Assembly (NCBI GenBank): GCA_964372125.1 | Contig: CAYJPL010000002.1 | Span: 1 to 64,000 of the forward strand | Length of the DNA: 64,000 nt | DNA from: Tannockella sp964372125 | GTDB taxonomy: Bacteria; Bacillota_I; Bacilli_A; Erysipelotrichales; Coprobacillaceae | Direction of reading: 5' to 3' | Part shown: positions 51,441 through 59,917 of the stretch, piece after piece | How positions within the stretch are numbered: position 1 is the stretch's first letter | Layout of the letters: every line of letters begins with the position of its first letter | The notes under the pieces: generated by a model | The model's database searches: none | Seen by the model: the letters and a program-made list of their open reading frames with translations, nothing else | Told to the model about the DNA's origin: nothing | Position numbers and translations under genes: made by a program

Positions 51441-51468
51441 ATTATAACATGCAATGATATTCTTGCAA
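51441..51468 (-). promoter_or_regulatory. Promoter of the small membrane gene, sharing its -35
   Basis: On the minus strand, TTGCAA (51463-51468), a 16-base spacer and TATAAT (51441-51446) preceded by TGT. TTGCAA is its own complement and is also the -35 of the divergent promoter. Confidence 0.6.
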
Positions 51469-51491
51469 ACTATCGTTTATGTTTATATAAT
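51463..51491 (+). promoter_or_regulatory. Promoter of the DUF523-manA unit, sharing the same -35
   Basis: TTGCAA (51463-51468), a 17-base spacer and TATAAT (51486-51491), upstream of an AGAGGTGAT ribosome site. Confidence 0.6.
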
Positions 51492-51513
51492 TAAAAAGAA
51501 AGAGGTGATTTTG

Positions 51514-51981
51514 ATGATTGCAGTTAGTAGCTGTCTTGCCGGTATAGCATGTCGCTATGATGGAAAAGACAACCTAAATAGCCAGATAAAAGAGTTAGTA
51601 GATAATAAGCAAGCAATTTGTATTTGTCCCGAAGTGCTAGGTGGGATGCCAGTACCTAGAAACCCAGTGGAGATTGTCGGGGATAAAGTACTTACTAAGG
51701 ATGGCATTGATTGTACTTTAGAGTTTATTGCTGGAGCTAAAAAAAGTTATCAAATCATTAAAGAAAATAATATATCATGTGCTATTTTAAAATCAAAAAG
51801 TCCTAGTTGTGGATGTGGTAAAATATATGATGGAACCTTTACAAGAAAACTAGTAGAAGGTGACGGAATTACTAGTGCGTATTTAAAAAAACATGGTATA
51901 ATGGTTATTGATGAAAATCAAATTGACAAGATAAAGGAGCAAGTATATGGAAAATGTATTATGGTTAAACCCGGTATTTAA
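51514..51981 (+). CDS. DUF523-family protein
   Basis: The 155-residue protein matches DUF523 (YbbK-like): AVSSCLAGIACRYDG at the N-terminus, CPEVLGGMPVPR in the middle, then KSKSPSCGCGKIYDGTF. Its paired cysteines suggest metal or sulfur chemistry, but the function is not established. ATG 51514 follows AGAGGTGAT; an in-frame ATG at 51454 lies over the promoter. The gene overlaps manA by 35 bases. Confidence 0.85.
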   Translation: MIAVSSCLAGIACRYDGKDNLNSQIKELVDNKQAICICPEVLGGMPVPRNPVEIVGDKVLTKDGIDCTLEFIAGAKKSYQIIKENNISCAILKSKSPSCGCGKIYDGTFTRKLVEGDGITSAYLKKHGIMVIDENQIDKIKEQVYGKCIMVKPGI

Positions 51982-52882
51982 AGAAATGATTTGGGGTGGA
52001 AAAAAATTAAGAGATGTATATGGTTATGATATCCCTAGTGATAAAACAGGTGAATGTTGGGCAATATCAGCCCATAAAAACGGTGACTGTCTAATTAGTG
52101 AGGGACAGTATGCTGGAAAAACGTTATCATGGTTATGGAATAATCACCGTGAATTATTTGGAAATATAGAAGGTGATGAGTTCCCGTTATTAGTAAAAAT
52201 CATAGATGCAAATAATGACTTATCAGTACAAGTTCACCCAGATGATACTTATGCAAAAGCTAATGAAAATTCATTAGGTAAAGAAGAATGTTGGTATGTT
52301 TTACAAGCTGATGAAGGAACAAAAATGGTTATGGGTCACCATGCTAAAACTAGAGAAGAATTAGTAAATGCTATAGAGAATGATGACTACGATAATTTAT
52401 TAAATTCATTTGAAGTAAATGAAGGAGATTTCTTTAATATTCCAACAGGTACTATTCATGCAATTTGTAGTGGCTCAATGATTTATGAAGCACAACAATC
52501 ATCAGATATTACATATCGTGTGTATGATTATAATCGTAAAGATGACATGGGAAACACTAGAGAACTACATGTACAACAGTCAATTGATGTAACTACTGTT
52601 CCATTTGTAAGTAGTACACTTGATAATCATGAAGCAATGCCAATTGAAAATGGTACAAAGAAATTAATGGTGGCTGGAAAATACTTTACAGTTCATAAAT
52701 ATGACTTGACAGGAAAAAATACCATCACAAATGAAAAACCATTTATGATGGTAAGTGTACTAAATGGTAGTGGTACATTAGCAGGTAAATCAGTAAAAGC
52801 AGGAGCACATTGTTTAATCTTAGCAGATCAAAAAGAATTTGATTGTAGTGGAGATATGACAGTGATGGTGTGTACATTATAA
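51947..52882 (+). CDS. manA: Mannose-6-phosphate isomerase, class I
   Basis: The 311-residue zinc enzyme interconverts mannose 6-phosphate and fructose 6-phosphate. NPVFKEMIWGGKKLRD, SAHKNGDC, KIIDANNDLSVQVHPDD, GKEECWYVLQA and the C-terminal IPTGTIHAICSG ... YEAQQSSDITYRVYDYNR give the metal and substrate ligands. It is short, as usual in Firmicutes. ATG 51947 follows AAGGAG inside the DUF523 gene. Confidence 0.95.
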   Translation: MENVLWLNPVFKEMIWGGKKLRDVYGYDIPSDKTGECWAISAHKNGDCLISEGQYAGKTLSWLWNNHRELFGNIEGDEFPLLVKIIDANNDLSVQVHPDDTYAKANENSLGKEECWYVLQADEGTKMVMGHHAKTREELVNAIENDDYDNLLNSFEVNEGDFFNIPTGTIHAICSGSMIYEAQQSSDITYRVYDYNRKDDMGNTRELHVQQSIDVTTVPFVSSTLDNHEAMPIENGTKKLMVAGKYFTVHKYDLTGKNTITNEKPFMMVSVLNGSGTLAGKSVKAGAHCLILADQKEFDCSGDMTVMVCTL

Positions 52883-53178
52883 TGAATTGCCAAGAATGTG
52901 ATTACGAATTTAATATCTTTAAGTTCGCTTATCGTTCAATCCGTAAGTGTCCAAAATGCGGAAAAATGTATGATATGATTTTTCCTACTGGACTTACGAT
53001 GGTATCAATTGTACTGTCGTTAATAATTTGTATGCTTATTACTTTATCTGCAAGCTATAATTTAGCTGTGAACATTTCAATATTTATTTTGGTATACTAC
53101 TTAGTAGATGTATTATTTAAAATTATATGTATCTATACAAATAATTATAAAATTATTGAATTTAATTCATTGAAATAA
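52882..53178 (+). CDS. Small zinc-ribbon membrane protein
   Basis: The 98-residue protein has CQEC (C3, C6) and CPKC (C23, C26), a zinc ribbon akin to small CXXC-x-CXXC proteins. Two hydrophobic segments follow (MVSIVLSLIICMLITL and VNISIFILVYYLVDVLF). Function unknown. Its ATG overlaps the manA stop (TAATG). Confidence 0.75.
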   Translation: MNCQECDYEFNIFKFAYRSIRKCPKCGKMYDMIFPTGLTMVSIVLSLIICMLITLSASYNLAVNISIFILVYYLVDVLFKIICIYTNNYKIIEFNSLK

Positions 53179-53339
53179 CATTTATTAAAAGAAGGATAAC
53201 ATAGCTTACTACTCACAAAGAAACATTGAACATTAGTGGATTTGTAGGTAGGTATACTTGCTAAAATTAGTTTGAAACATTGTTTTTGCTGTGATGTTCT
53301 TTTTTGAAGATTATTCATCTTTGAAAGGAGTAGCAATTT
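53179..53339 (+). other. 161-base leader region with a direct repeat, no assigned element
   Basis: GAAACATTG occurs twice (53220-53228 and 53274-53282). A small hairpin, AAGAT/ATCTT, lies just before the ribosome site of the next gene. I find neither a consensus promoter nor a known riboswitch. A fluoride riboswitch, which might suit a pyrophosphatase-type gene, does not fit by eye. Confidence 0.35.
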
Positions 53340-53666
53340 ATGATTGGAAAAGAAGTAACGGTTACTATTGATAGACCAATAAATTCAGTTCACCCTAAAT
53401 ACAAAGATATGATTTATCCAATAAATTATGGTTATATAGAAAATGTTTTTGCACCTGATGGAGATGAACAAGATGCCTATATATTAGGTGTTGATGTTCC
53501 AATAACTACTTTCACAGGAGTGATCATAGCAATTATTCATAGAAATGATGATGTTGAAGAAAAATGGGTAGTAGCACCTAAAGATAAATCATTTACTTTG
53601 GAAGAAGTGAAAAATGCAACATATTTTACAGAACAATATTTTGATAGTATAATACTCATGAAATGA
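53340..53666 (+). CDS. Inorganic pyrophosphatase-like protein, short form
   Basis: The 108-residue protein matches the core of family I soluble pyrophosphatase: VTIDRPINSVHPKY, YPINYGYIENVFAPDGDEQDAYILG (with the metal-binding DGDEQD) and NDDVEEKWVVAP. It lacks the longer C-terminal part of canonical enzymes (about 160-175 residues). The second acidic cluster reads NDDVEEK instead of the usual D-x4-D-x-K, so activity is uncertain. It follows AAAGGAG and ends in TGA. Confidence 0.75.
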   Translation: MIGKEVTVTIDRPINSVHPKYKDMIYPINYGYIENVFAPDGDEQDAYILGVDVPITTFTGVIIAIIHRNDDVEEKWVVAPKDKSFTLEEVKNATYFTEQYFDSIILMK

Positions 53667-53684
53667 GTACAATTTAAAGAAATT

Positions 53685-53725
53685 AAAACTACCAATATCA
53701 ACTTTGATATTGGTAGTTTTTCTCT
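53685..53725 (+). terminator. Terminator after the pyrophosphatase-like gene
   Basis: AAAACTACCAATATCA and TGATATTGGTAGTTTT form a 16-bp perfect stem around ACTT, followed by TCTC and TTT. Confidence 0.85.
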
Positions 53726-53763
53726 TTACAGGTGTCCGGTATAGTTTTTTCTTCTTATATTTG

Positions 53764-53805
53764 ATATGGTAATCTATAGTATTATAGATTACCATATTTT
53801 TATTT
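53764..53805 (+). terminator. Second, tandem terminator
   Basis: ATATGGTAATCTATA and TATAGATTACCATAT form a 15-bp perfect stem with a GTAT loop, then TTTTTATTTT. Only 38 bases separate it from the first terminator, with no gene between. Confidence 0.8.
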
Positions 53806-53822
53806 TATTGATAAAATAGTTA

Positions 53823-53831
53823 TGCTATAAT
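53823..53831 (+). promoter_or_regulatory. Malic enzyme promoter -10
   Basis: TGCTATAAT, a perfect extended -10. No good -35 lies at 17 bases. Confidence 0.6.
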
Positions 53832-53862
53832 GTACAAAAAGTATGTTAAAGGAGAGCGAGTA

Positions 53863-55044
53863 ATGGATATATATCAACAATCATTAAAAATGCATGAAGA
53901 AGTAAAAGGGAAAATTGAGATTAAGTTACGTGTACCACTAGAAACAAAAGAAGATATGTCATTATCTTATACACCAGGGGTTGCTCAACCATGCCGTGAA
54001 ATTGCAAAGAACAAAGATGATGTTTATAAGTATACATGGAAACAAAATAGTGTTGCTGTAGTAAGTGATGGTAGCGCTGTACTTGGACTAGGAAATATTG
54101 GACCAGAAGCAGCACTTCCAGTAATGGAAGGAAAAGCTATTTTATTTAAACAATTTGCTGGTATTGATGCAGTGCCTATCTGTCTTGATGCAACTGATCC
54201 AAAAGAAATTATTTCTATTGTAAAAGCAATGGCACCTACATTTGGAGGAATTAATCTTGAGGATATATCGGCACCAAGATGTGTAGAAATAGAAAGAACA
54301 CTTATCGAAGAATTAGATATACCAGTATTCCATGACGATCAACATGGTACAGCAATCGTTGCTACCGCCGGTATTATTAATGCTCTTAAAGTGGTTAAGA
54401 AAGATATAAAAGATTGTACTGTTGTAGTGTCAGGGGCTGGAGCTGCTGGTAGTTCAATTATCAAGATGCTTTCAAAATTAGGAGCAAAGCAAATTTACGC
54501 ATATACAATTGATGGAATTATCACTAAAGAAGATATCGATTCTTATGATTTCTTAACAAAAGAACTAGCAGAAATCACAAACAGTGAAGCAAAGCGTTTA
54601 ACAATGGCACAAGCATGCATAGAAGCGGATATTTTCTTAGGAGTATCAGCACCTAAAGTATTATCAAAAGAAATGGCATCTTCGATAAAGGAAGGGGCTA
54701 TTGTATTTGCAATGGCAAATCCAGAGCCAGAAATTATGTATGATGAAGCCAAAGAGGCAGGTGTTGCTGTTATGGGAACAGGCCGATCAGACTATCCAAA
54801 TCAAATAAATAATGTACTTGCTTTTCCTGGTTTATTTAAGGGGGCATTAAAAGTACAAGCAAGAAAGATTACTGAAGAAATGAAACTTGCGGCTGCAATT
54901 GCAATCGCAAACTTAGTTACAAAAGATGAATTGTGTGCAGAATATGTAGTACCTAGTGCCTTGCACCCTCACGTGGCTGACGCGGTAGCTGATGCTGTTG
55001 CAAAAATCGCTATTGAACAAGGACTAGCACGAATCGTTGAATAA
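53863..55044 (+). CDS. maeA: NAD(P)-dependent malic enzyme
   Basis: The 393-residue short bacterial malic enzyme decarboxylates malate to pyruvate. YTPGVAQPCREI, GSAVLGLGNIGPEAALPVMEGKA, NLEDISAPRCVEIE, VFHDDQHGTAIV and the Rossmann VVVSGAGAAGSSII are typical. ATG 53863 follows AAAGGAGAG; an in-frame ATG at 53830 overlaps the promoter. It is monocistronic. Whether it prefers NAD or NADP is not clear. Confidence 0.95.
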   Translation: MDIYQQSLKMHEEVKGKIEIKLRVPLETKEDMSLSYTPGVAQPCREIAKNKDDVYKYTWKQNSVAVVSDGSAVLGLGNIGPEAALPVMEGKAILFKQFAGIDAVPICLDATDPKEIISIVKAMAPTFGGINLEDISAPRCVEIERTLIEELDIPVFHDDQHGTAIVATAGIINALKVVKKDIKDCTVVVSGAGAAGSSIIKMLSKLGAKQIYAYTIDGIITKEDIDSYDFLTKELAEITNSEAKRLTMAQACIEADIFLGVSAPKVLSKEMASSIKEGAIVFAMANPEPEIMYDEAKEAGVAVMGTGRSDYPNQINNVLAFPGLFKGALKVQARKITEEMKLAAAIAIANLVTKDELCAEYVVPSALHPHVADAVADAVAKIAIEQGLARIVE

Positions 55045-55047
55045 TAT

Positions 55048-55077
55048 AAAGACACATCAAATTGATGTGTCTTTTCC
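55048..55077. terminator. Bidirectional terminator after malic enzyme
   Basis: AAAGACACATC and GATGTGTCTTT pair over 11 bp around AAATT (extendable by AA/TT), with TTCC beyond one arm and an A/T-rich flank on the other. The convergent gene stops at its edge. Confidence 0.75.
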
Positions 55078-55736
55078 TATAAATTCATCTCCAAGAATTC
55101 GTCTCGTTTATTAACTTTTATGATGTTTGGCTGCTGTAAATAGCTTTCAAGTAATGCATTTGTTTTATTATATTGTCCAAAATAGTGCATGCAGATAATG
55201 TTTTTACAGCGAACACGTTCTAGAATATAATCTATGCCTAGGTTTATGTATTGTTCTTGGCGTACATCAAATACAACCATCATGATATCAAATTGGATAT
55301 CTTTTATTTTTTGTATTTCACGACTAAATATTTCTTTTTGTGTTTGATTTTCCTCAATAGTATTTTCTTCAAAGTGCCACCAATGTAAATCACCAGCATG
55401 AAAAATGTTTAATCCTTCTACTTGCACAATAAATGCAACACCTATATCACTAGAATCTAAAGTAGTGACTTTTAATGTATCAATTTCATAGGTATTATTT
55501 GGTGAAACTTTAATCCCATCCCCGTCAATATCATCAGATAAAATATAAGTACAATGAGGATGATCTATTTTATAAATATCACTACTAAAATGGTCACGGT
55601 GACTGTGGCTAGAAAAAACATACAATGACTTTTCTTTACTTATTGTTGAAATATCACCTTTATAATAATCAAATAGTAATGTTACAGTTTCTAATTCTAT
55701 ATAAAATCCTGAATGAAATAAATGTTTTACTTTCAT
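55077..55736 (-). CDS. Metallo-beta-lactamase-fold hydrolase
   Basis: This 219-residue protein has the metal motif SSHSHRDHFSSD (HxHxDH type) and a second ligand cluster HAGDLHWWHFE. A later HYF may supply the last histidine. It resembles UlaG-like small MBL-fold hydrolases; substrate unknown. It starts 30 bases behind the yebC stop and is probably its operon partner, with AGGAAAG before its ATG. Confidence 0.8.
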   Translation of the reverse strand: MKVKHLFHSGFYIELETVTLLFDYYKGDISTISKEKSLYVFSSHSHRDHFSSDIYKIDHPHCTYILSDDIDGDGIKVSPNNTYEIDTLKVTTLDSSDIGVAFIVQVEGLNIFHAGDLHWWHFEENTIEENQTQKEIFSREIQKIKDIQFDIMMVVFDVRQEQYINLGIDYILERVRCKNIICMHYFGQYNKTNALLESYLQQPNIIKVNKRDEFLEMNL

Positions 55737-55766
55737 AACTTTCCTCCAACTATGATAAAAGGGAGA

Positions 55767-56498
55767 TTACTCTCCCTCATAATTTTTAACATTGTGAATG
55801 ATTGTATCAACGTCATCACATTCATTTAATAAATGATTTAAACGTTCAAATAACATCATATCATCACCCTCAAGTTCAACATATTCTTGCGGGAATGTAG
55901 AAATTTCTTCAACATCAAATTCAGCAGTTGGACAAGCTGTCTCAATTGCTTCTTTCATACGATATAAATCTTGTGGTTCACCTGTAAGTTCAATACTACC
56001 ATCATCATGTACTTCGATTTCTTTTGCATCAACATCAGCCATAATTAATGCTTCTAATGTAGCTTCTTCATCTAATCCTTTAAATGATAGAATAGATACT
56101 GTTTCATATGCGTATGATACTGAACCTTCACTACCTAATTTGGATTTTGATTTTGTAAATGCAGGACGAACATGCGAAATAGTACGATTAATATTATCTG
56201 TTAGACATTTTACAATAATTGTTGAACCATTTGGTCCATATCCTTCAAATTGTAATTCATCGTAGTTTTCAGTTGCACCACTATTTACTTTATCAATTGC
56301 ACGTTTGATTACATCACCTGGCACTTGATCTTTCTTTGCTTTTTCAATTAAACGTCGTAATGTTAAGTTAGAATCAGGATCAGTACCTGACTGTTTTGCA
56401 CTTAAATAAATTTCTTTTCCATAACGAGAGTATACTTTTGTTTTTGCAGCAGCAGTTTTTGCCATTGCAACTTTACGTACCTCATGAGCTCTACCCAT
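55767..56498 (-). CDS. yebC: YebC/PmpR-family protein (YebC2 type)
   Basis: The 243-residue protein opens with GRAHEVRKVAMAKTAAAKTKVYSRYGKEIYLSA, a variant of the family's GHSKWANI opening seen in the YeeN/YebC2 branch. FEGYGPNGSTIIVKCLTDN follows. YebC2 proteins help ribosomes through proline-rich stalls; the family was earlier described as transcriptional regulators. It follows AAGGAGG and a consensus promoter. Confidence 0.93.
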   Translation of the reverse strand: MGRAHEVRKVAMAKTAAAKTKVYSRYGKEIYLSAKQSGTDPDSNLTLRRLIEKAKKDQVPGDVIKRAIDKVNSGATENYDELQFEGYGPNGSTIIVKCLTDNINRTISHVRPAFTKSKSKLGSEGSVSYAYETVSILSFKGLDEEATLEALIMADVDAKEIEVHDDGSIELTGEPQDLYRMKEAIETACPTAEFDVEEISTFPQEYVELEGDDMMLFERLNHLLNECDDVDTIIHNVKNYEGE

Positions 56499-56531
56499 TG
56501 TATTTCCTCCTTGATTAAATCACGCGTTATT

Positions 56532-56560
56532 ATTATACCTATATTGTACTGAAATTTCAA
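56532..56560 (-). promoter_or_regulatory. yebC promoter
   Basis: On the minus strand, TTGAAA (56555-56560), a 17-base spacer and a perfect TATAAT (56532-56537). Confidence 0.75.
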
Positions 56561-56600
56561 GGGGACATGGCAATTTCTAATGTAATGTTGAGGGTAACTG

Positions 56601-56609
56601 TGCTATAAT
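56601..56609 (+). promoter_or_regulatory. Promoter -10 of the flavoprotein unit
   Basis: TGCTATAAT, a perfect extended -10. The -35 region is weak (TGTAAT). Confidence 0.6.
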
Positions 56610-56629
56610 TACACAAACGAGGTGACAAA

Positions 56630-57763
56630 ATGAATACGATAATAGTTGTTGGTGGAGGTGCATCAGGTCTAGCCTGTGCAAGTGTACTCGCGGGTAGTGA
56701 TAACAATGTAATAATATTAGAGCAAGCAGAGCGCTGTGGTAAAAAAATACTTGCTACAGGTAATGGTAGATGTAATATCTCAAATGAGAATATGGATATA
56801 TCTTTTTTTAATGAAGGTAACTCAATAATAGAAAAAATCATTAAAGAATTTGATATAGTCAAATTCTTTAGTGAAAAAGGAATGCTTGTAAAAAAAGAGG
56901 GAAGCTTGTACTATCCCTTTAGTAACCAAGCGATAACTGTAAAAGAAGTTCTTGAAAGACAGTGTCAGAACTGTAGTATCATTACAAATACGACAGTTTT
57001 GTCTATTGAAGAAATTGATAACGGCTACTATGTAGAAACAAATGCAGGAACCTATCAAGCAGATTATGTAGTTGTTGCAACTGGGAGTCCAGCATCTAAG
57101 TTATCTGGAAATAATAACTTACTACCATTATCTAAGTGGAATATTGATATCAAGGAGTGGAAACCAAGTCTTGTATCTTTATATACTAAACCATGCTATA
57201 AGAAATTAAAAGGTGTGCGTACAAAAGCACGAGTATCTCTTCTAGTGGATGGCAAATGTGTTGAATATAGAGATGGTGAAGTACAATTCACAGATTATGG
57301 CATCTCTGGAATATGCATCATGCAATTATCAAGATTTTATCATCGAAATTGTAATAAAAAGGTTGAAATATCCATTGATTTATGTAAAGATTATTCAGCG
57401 TTAGAAATCAAGCGATTATTGAAGCAACGTTTAGAACAATTTGGTGGATATTATTATCAAGGTATGTTCAATGATAAACTGGCAAATATAATTGAAGAAA
57501 ATAATTTATATGTCAAAGATATTCGCTTTACAGTACTACAAACAAGAGCAACGGAATTTGCTCAAGTTATGCAAGGTGGAGTCGTATTAAGTCAAATAAA
57601 TGATGATTTAGAATTAAAAGAATATAAAAATGTATTTATTGGTGGTGAAGTATTAGATGTTGATGGAGATTGTGGAGGGTATAACTTACATTTTGCATTT
57701 GCTTCTGGATACTATATTGCAAGTAAAATACTAGATAGGATAAAATATGTTACAAATAAATAA
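56630..57763 (+). CDS. HI0933/BaiN-family flavoprotein
   Basis: The 377-residue FAD protein has the dinucleotide-binding VVGGGASGLACASV, then AERCGKKILATGNGRCNISN (family hallmark), VVVATGSPASK and the C-terminal GGEVLDVDGDCGGYNLHFAFASG. The family comprises NAD(P)/FAD-dependent oxidoreductases; the reaction is unknown for most members. It overlaps the next flavoprotein gene by 17 bases. Confidence 0.9.
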   Translation: MNTIIVVGGGASGLACASVLAGSDNNVIILEQAERCGKKILATGNGRCNISNENMDISFFNEGNSIIEKIIKEFDIVKFFSEKGMLVKKEGSLYYPFSNQAITVKEVLERQCQNCSIITNTTVLSIEEIDNGYYVETNAGTYQADYVVVATGSPASKLSGNNNLLPLSKWNIDIKEWKPSLVSLYTKPCYKKLKGVRTKARVSLLVDGKCVEYRDGEVQFTDYGISGICIMQLSRFYHRNCNKKVEISIDLCKDYSALEIKRLLKQRLEQFGGYYYQGMFNDKLANIIEENNLYVKDIRFTVLQTRATEFAQVMQGGVVLSQINDDLELKEYKNVFIGGEVLDVDGDCGGYNLHFAFASGYYIASKILDRIKYVTNK

Positions 57764-59315
57764 TGTAAAAGTAAATATTGATACAAAGGATTATCGTACA
57801 AAAATATCTCAATTAATCCATGTTCATAAAAATAAAATATATGACGTAGAACTAGTAAAAAAAGCACTAGATGCTAGAAGAAAGAATAATATACATTATC
57901 TTTGTGCATTTACATTTCGAGTGGATAACGAAGAAGAGCTTTTAAAGAAGTGTAAAAAGGTTCAATTAAAGAAAGTAGAACCATATATTTACCCAATAAT
58001 AGACTCTCCAGAGAAAAAAGAGATTGTTGTAGTTGGAAGTGGTCCAGCAGGTATCTTTTGTGCTTACTTACTGGCTAGTGCAAATCAAAAAGTCACTGTT
58101 ATTGAAAGAGGTAGTAAAGTAGATCAACGTAAGATGCAAGTAGAAGATTTCTTTGAAAGTGGTATATTAAATACTGAGAGTAATATTCAATTTGGAGAAG
58201 GGGGAGCAGGAACTTTCTCTGATGGGAAATTAACAACTGGTGTAAAAGACTATCGAAAACAATTTATTTTAGAAACATTTGTGAAACATGGAGCTAACAA
58301 AGATATATTGTATCGTAGTAAGCCACATGTTGGAACGGATGTATTAGTTGGTGTAGTTAAATCAATGCGTAAATATATTGAAGAAAAAGGTGGGCATTTT
58401 GAATTTGATACATTATTAGAAGATGTTGAAATTGTTGATGGAAAAATAAAAACAATTTATACGGTATGTAATGATAAGAAAAAGTCAAGAGCAGTACAAC
58501 AACTTGTACTAGCAATTGGGCATAGCGCTAGAGATACATATCGTATGTTACATAAAAAAGGAATTATGATGGAAGCAAAACCATTTGCAGTTGGTTTTCG
58601 TATTGAACATAATCAATCATTTATCAACGAATCACAATATGGAAGCATGGCAAATAACCCTCACTTACCAGTGGCTGATTATAAATTAGCAGTTAAATCA
58701 AGTGTTGGAAAAGGAGTATATACATTTTGTATGTGCCCTGGTGGGACTGTTGTTAATGCAAGTAGTCAAAAGGACGCATTAGTTGTAAATGGTATGTCTA
58801 ACTATAAACGTGATGGAAAAAACGCTAATAGTGCAATTATCGCAACAGTTAATGGAGAAGATTTTTCAAGTGATGATGTTTTTGCAGGATTAGACTATCA
58901 GATAGATTTAGAAAAAAAGGCTTATACATTAGGTGGCGGTAATTACAGGGTTCCAGTTATGGCTGTAGAAGACTATTTAGGTATAGAAAAAGACGATGTA
59001 AATATCAAAACCTCTGTGCAATCTAAAACAATTGAAGCTAATATTGAAGAATTATTTAGTGCTAAAGTAAATTCTGCTTTAAAAGAAGGTCTTCTATTAA
59101 TGGATAAAAAAATACCTGGATTCACAAAGAATGCCTTGTTAGTTGGTGTAGAAACTAGAACGTCTGCTCCTGTAAGAATAGAGAGAAATGAAAAAATGGA
59201 AACAAATATAAATAATATTTATCCAATTGGAGAAGGTGCAGGGTATGCAGGAGGAATAATGTCTAGTGCAATAGATGGTCTGAAGTGTGCTGAAATAATA
59301 CTAAAGGGAGAGTAA
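57747..59315 (+). CDS. FAD-dependent oxidoreductase (COG2509-like)
   Basis: The 522-residue protein has an N-terminal domain of about 90 residues, then a Rossmann loop VVVGSGPAGIFCAYLLAS, then QFGEGGAGTFSDGKLTTGV, GFRIEHNQ and the C-terminal GEGAGYAGGIMSSAIDG. These fit the large uncharacterised FAD-dependent dehydrogenase family. Its ATG lies inside the preceding gene. Confidence 0.88.
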   Translation: MLQINNVKVNIDTKDYRTKISQLIHVHKNKIYDVELVKKALDARRKNNIHYLCAFTFRVDNEEELLKKCKKVQLKKVEPYIYPIIDSPEKKEIVVVGSGPAGIFCAYLLASANQKVTVIERGSKVDQRKMQVEDFFESGILNTESNIQFGEGGAGTFSDGKLTTGVKDYRKQFILETFVKHGANKDILYRSKPHVGTDVLVGVVKSMRKYIEEKGGHFEFDTLLEDVEIVDGKIKTIYTVCNDKKKSRAVQQLVLAIGHSARDTYRMLHKKGIMMEAKPFAVGFRIEHNQSFINESQYGSMANNPHLPVADYKLAVKSSVGKGVYTFCMCPGGTVVNASSQKDALVVNGMSNYKRDGKNANSAIIATVNGEDFSSDDVFAGLDYQIDLEKKAYTLGGGNYRVPVMAVEDYLGIEKDDVNIKTSVQSKTIEANIEELFSAKVNSALKEGLLLMDKKIPGFTKNALLVGVETRTSAPVRIERNEKMETNINNIYPIGEGAGYAGGIMSSAIDGLKCAEIILKGE

Positions 59316-59316
59316 T

Positions 59317-59871
59317 ATGATATTGTTTGAATTAGTTTTAATGTCTGTAGGACTTGCTATGGATGCTTTTGCAATGGCTGTTTGTAAAGGGATGGCTATA
59401 AAGAAAATTAATTTTAAAAAGGCATTTTTAATAGGTGCTTTCTTTGGTTTGTTCCAAATGATGATGCCAATTATTGGTTATATGCTAGGAAGTTCATTTA
59501 GTCATTTTGTTGGTGCAGTAGACCATTGGATTGCATTTGTACTATTAGGGATAATCGGTGTTAATATGATCAAGGAATCGTTTAGTGAAGACGATGAATG
59601 TCGTGATGATAGATTATCCATAAAAGAGCTAATAATGTTATCAATTGCAACAAGTATAGATGCCCTTGCAGTAGGGGTGAGTTTTGCGTTTTTAAATGTA
59701 AATATAATAACTTCATCAATAATGATTGGAATTATTACATGCGTAATTAGTGTGATTGGTGTGTATTTAGGTAAAATTGCTGGAAGCAAACTAAAGAACC
59801 ATGCTGAACTTTTAGGTGGATTCGTATTAATCGGATTAGCTTTAAAAATGATTATTGAAGAATTACTATAA
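59317..59871 (+). CDS. mntP: Manganese efflux pump MntP
   Basis: The 184-residue membrane protein has six spans and the paired family motifs GLAMDAFAMAVCKGM and ATSIDALAVGVSFAF (acidic residues in both are important in MntP). It exports Mn2+. It starts 1 base after the flavoprotein stop. No yybP-type manganese riboswitch is visible upstream, consistent with its being inside an operon. Confidence 0.92.
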   Translation: MILFELVLMSVGLAMDAFAMAVCKGMAIKKINFKKAFLIGAFFGLFQMMMPIIGYMLGSSFSHFVGAVDHWIAFVLLGIIGVNMIKESFSEDDECRDDRLSIKELIMLSIATSIDALAVGVSFAFLNVNIITSSIMIGIITCVISVIGVYLGKIAGSKLKNHAELLGGFVLIGLALKMIIEELL

Positions 59872-59917
59872 GAGTAGTATTATTATAGGATAGAGAGTAT
59901 AGTTTGAGGGAAAAATA

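Noticed and set aside
53179..53339. Fluoride riboswitch before the pyrophosphatase-like gene
   Set aside because: The conserved core sequences of that riboswitch are not present by eye.
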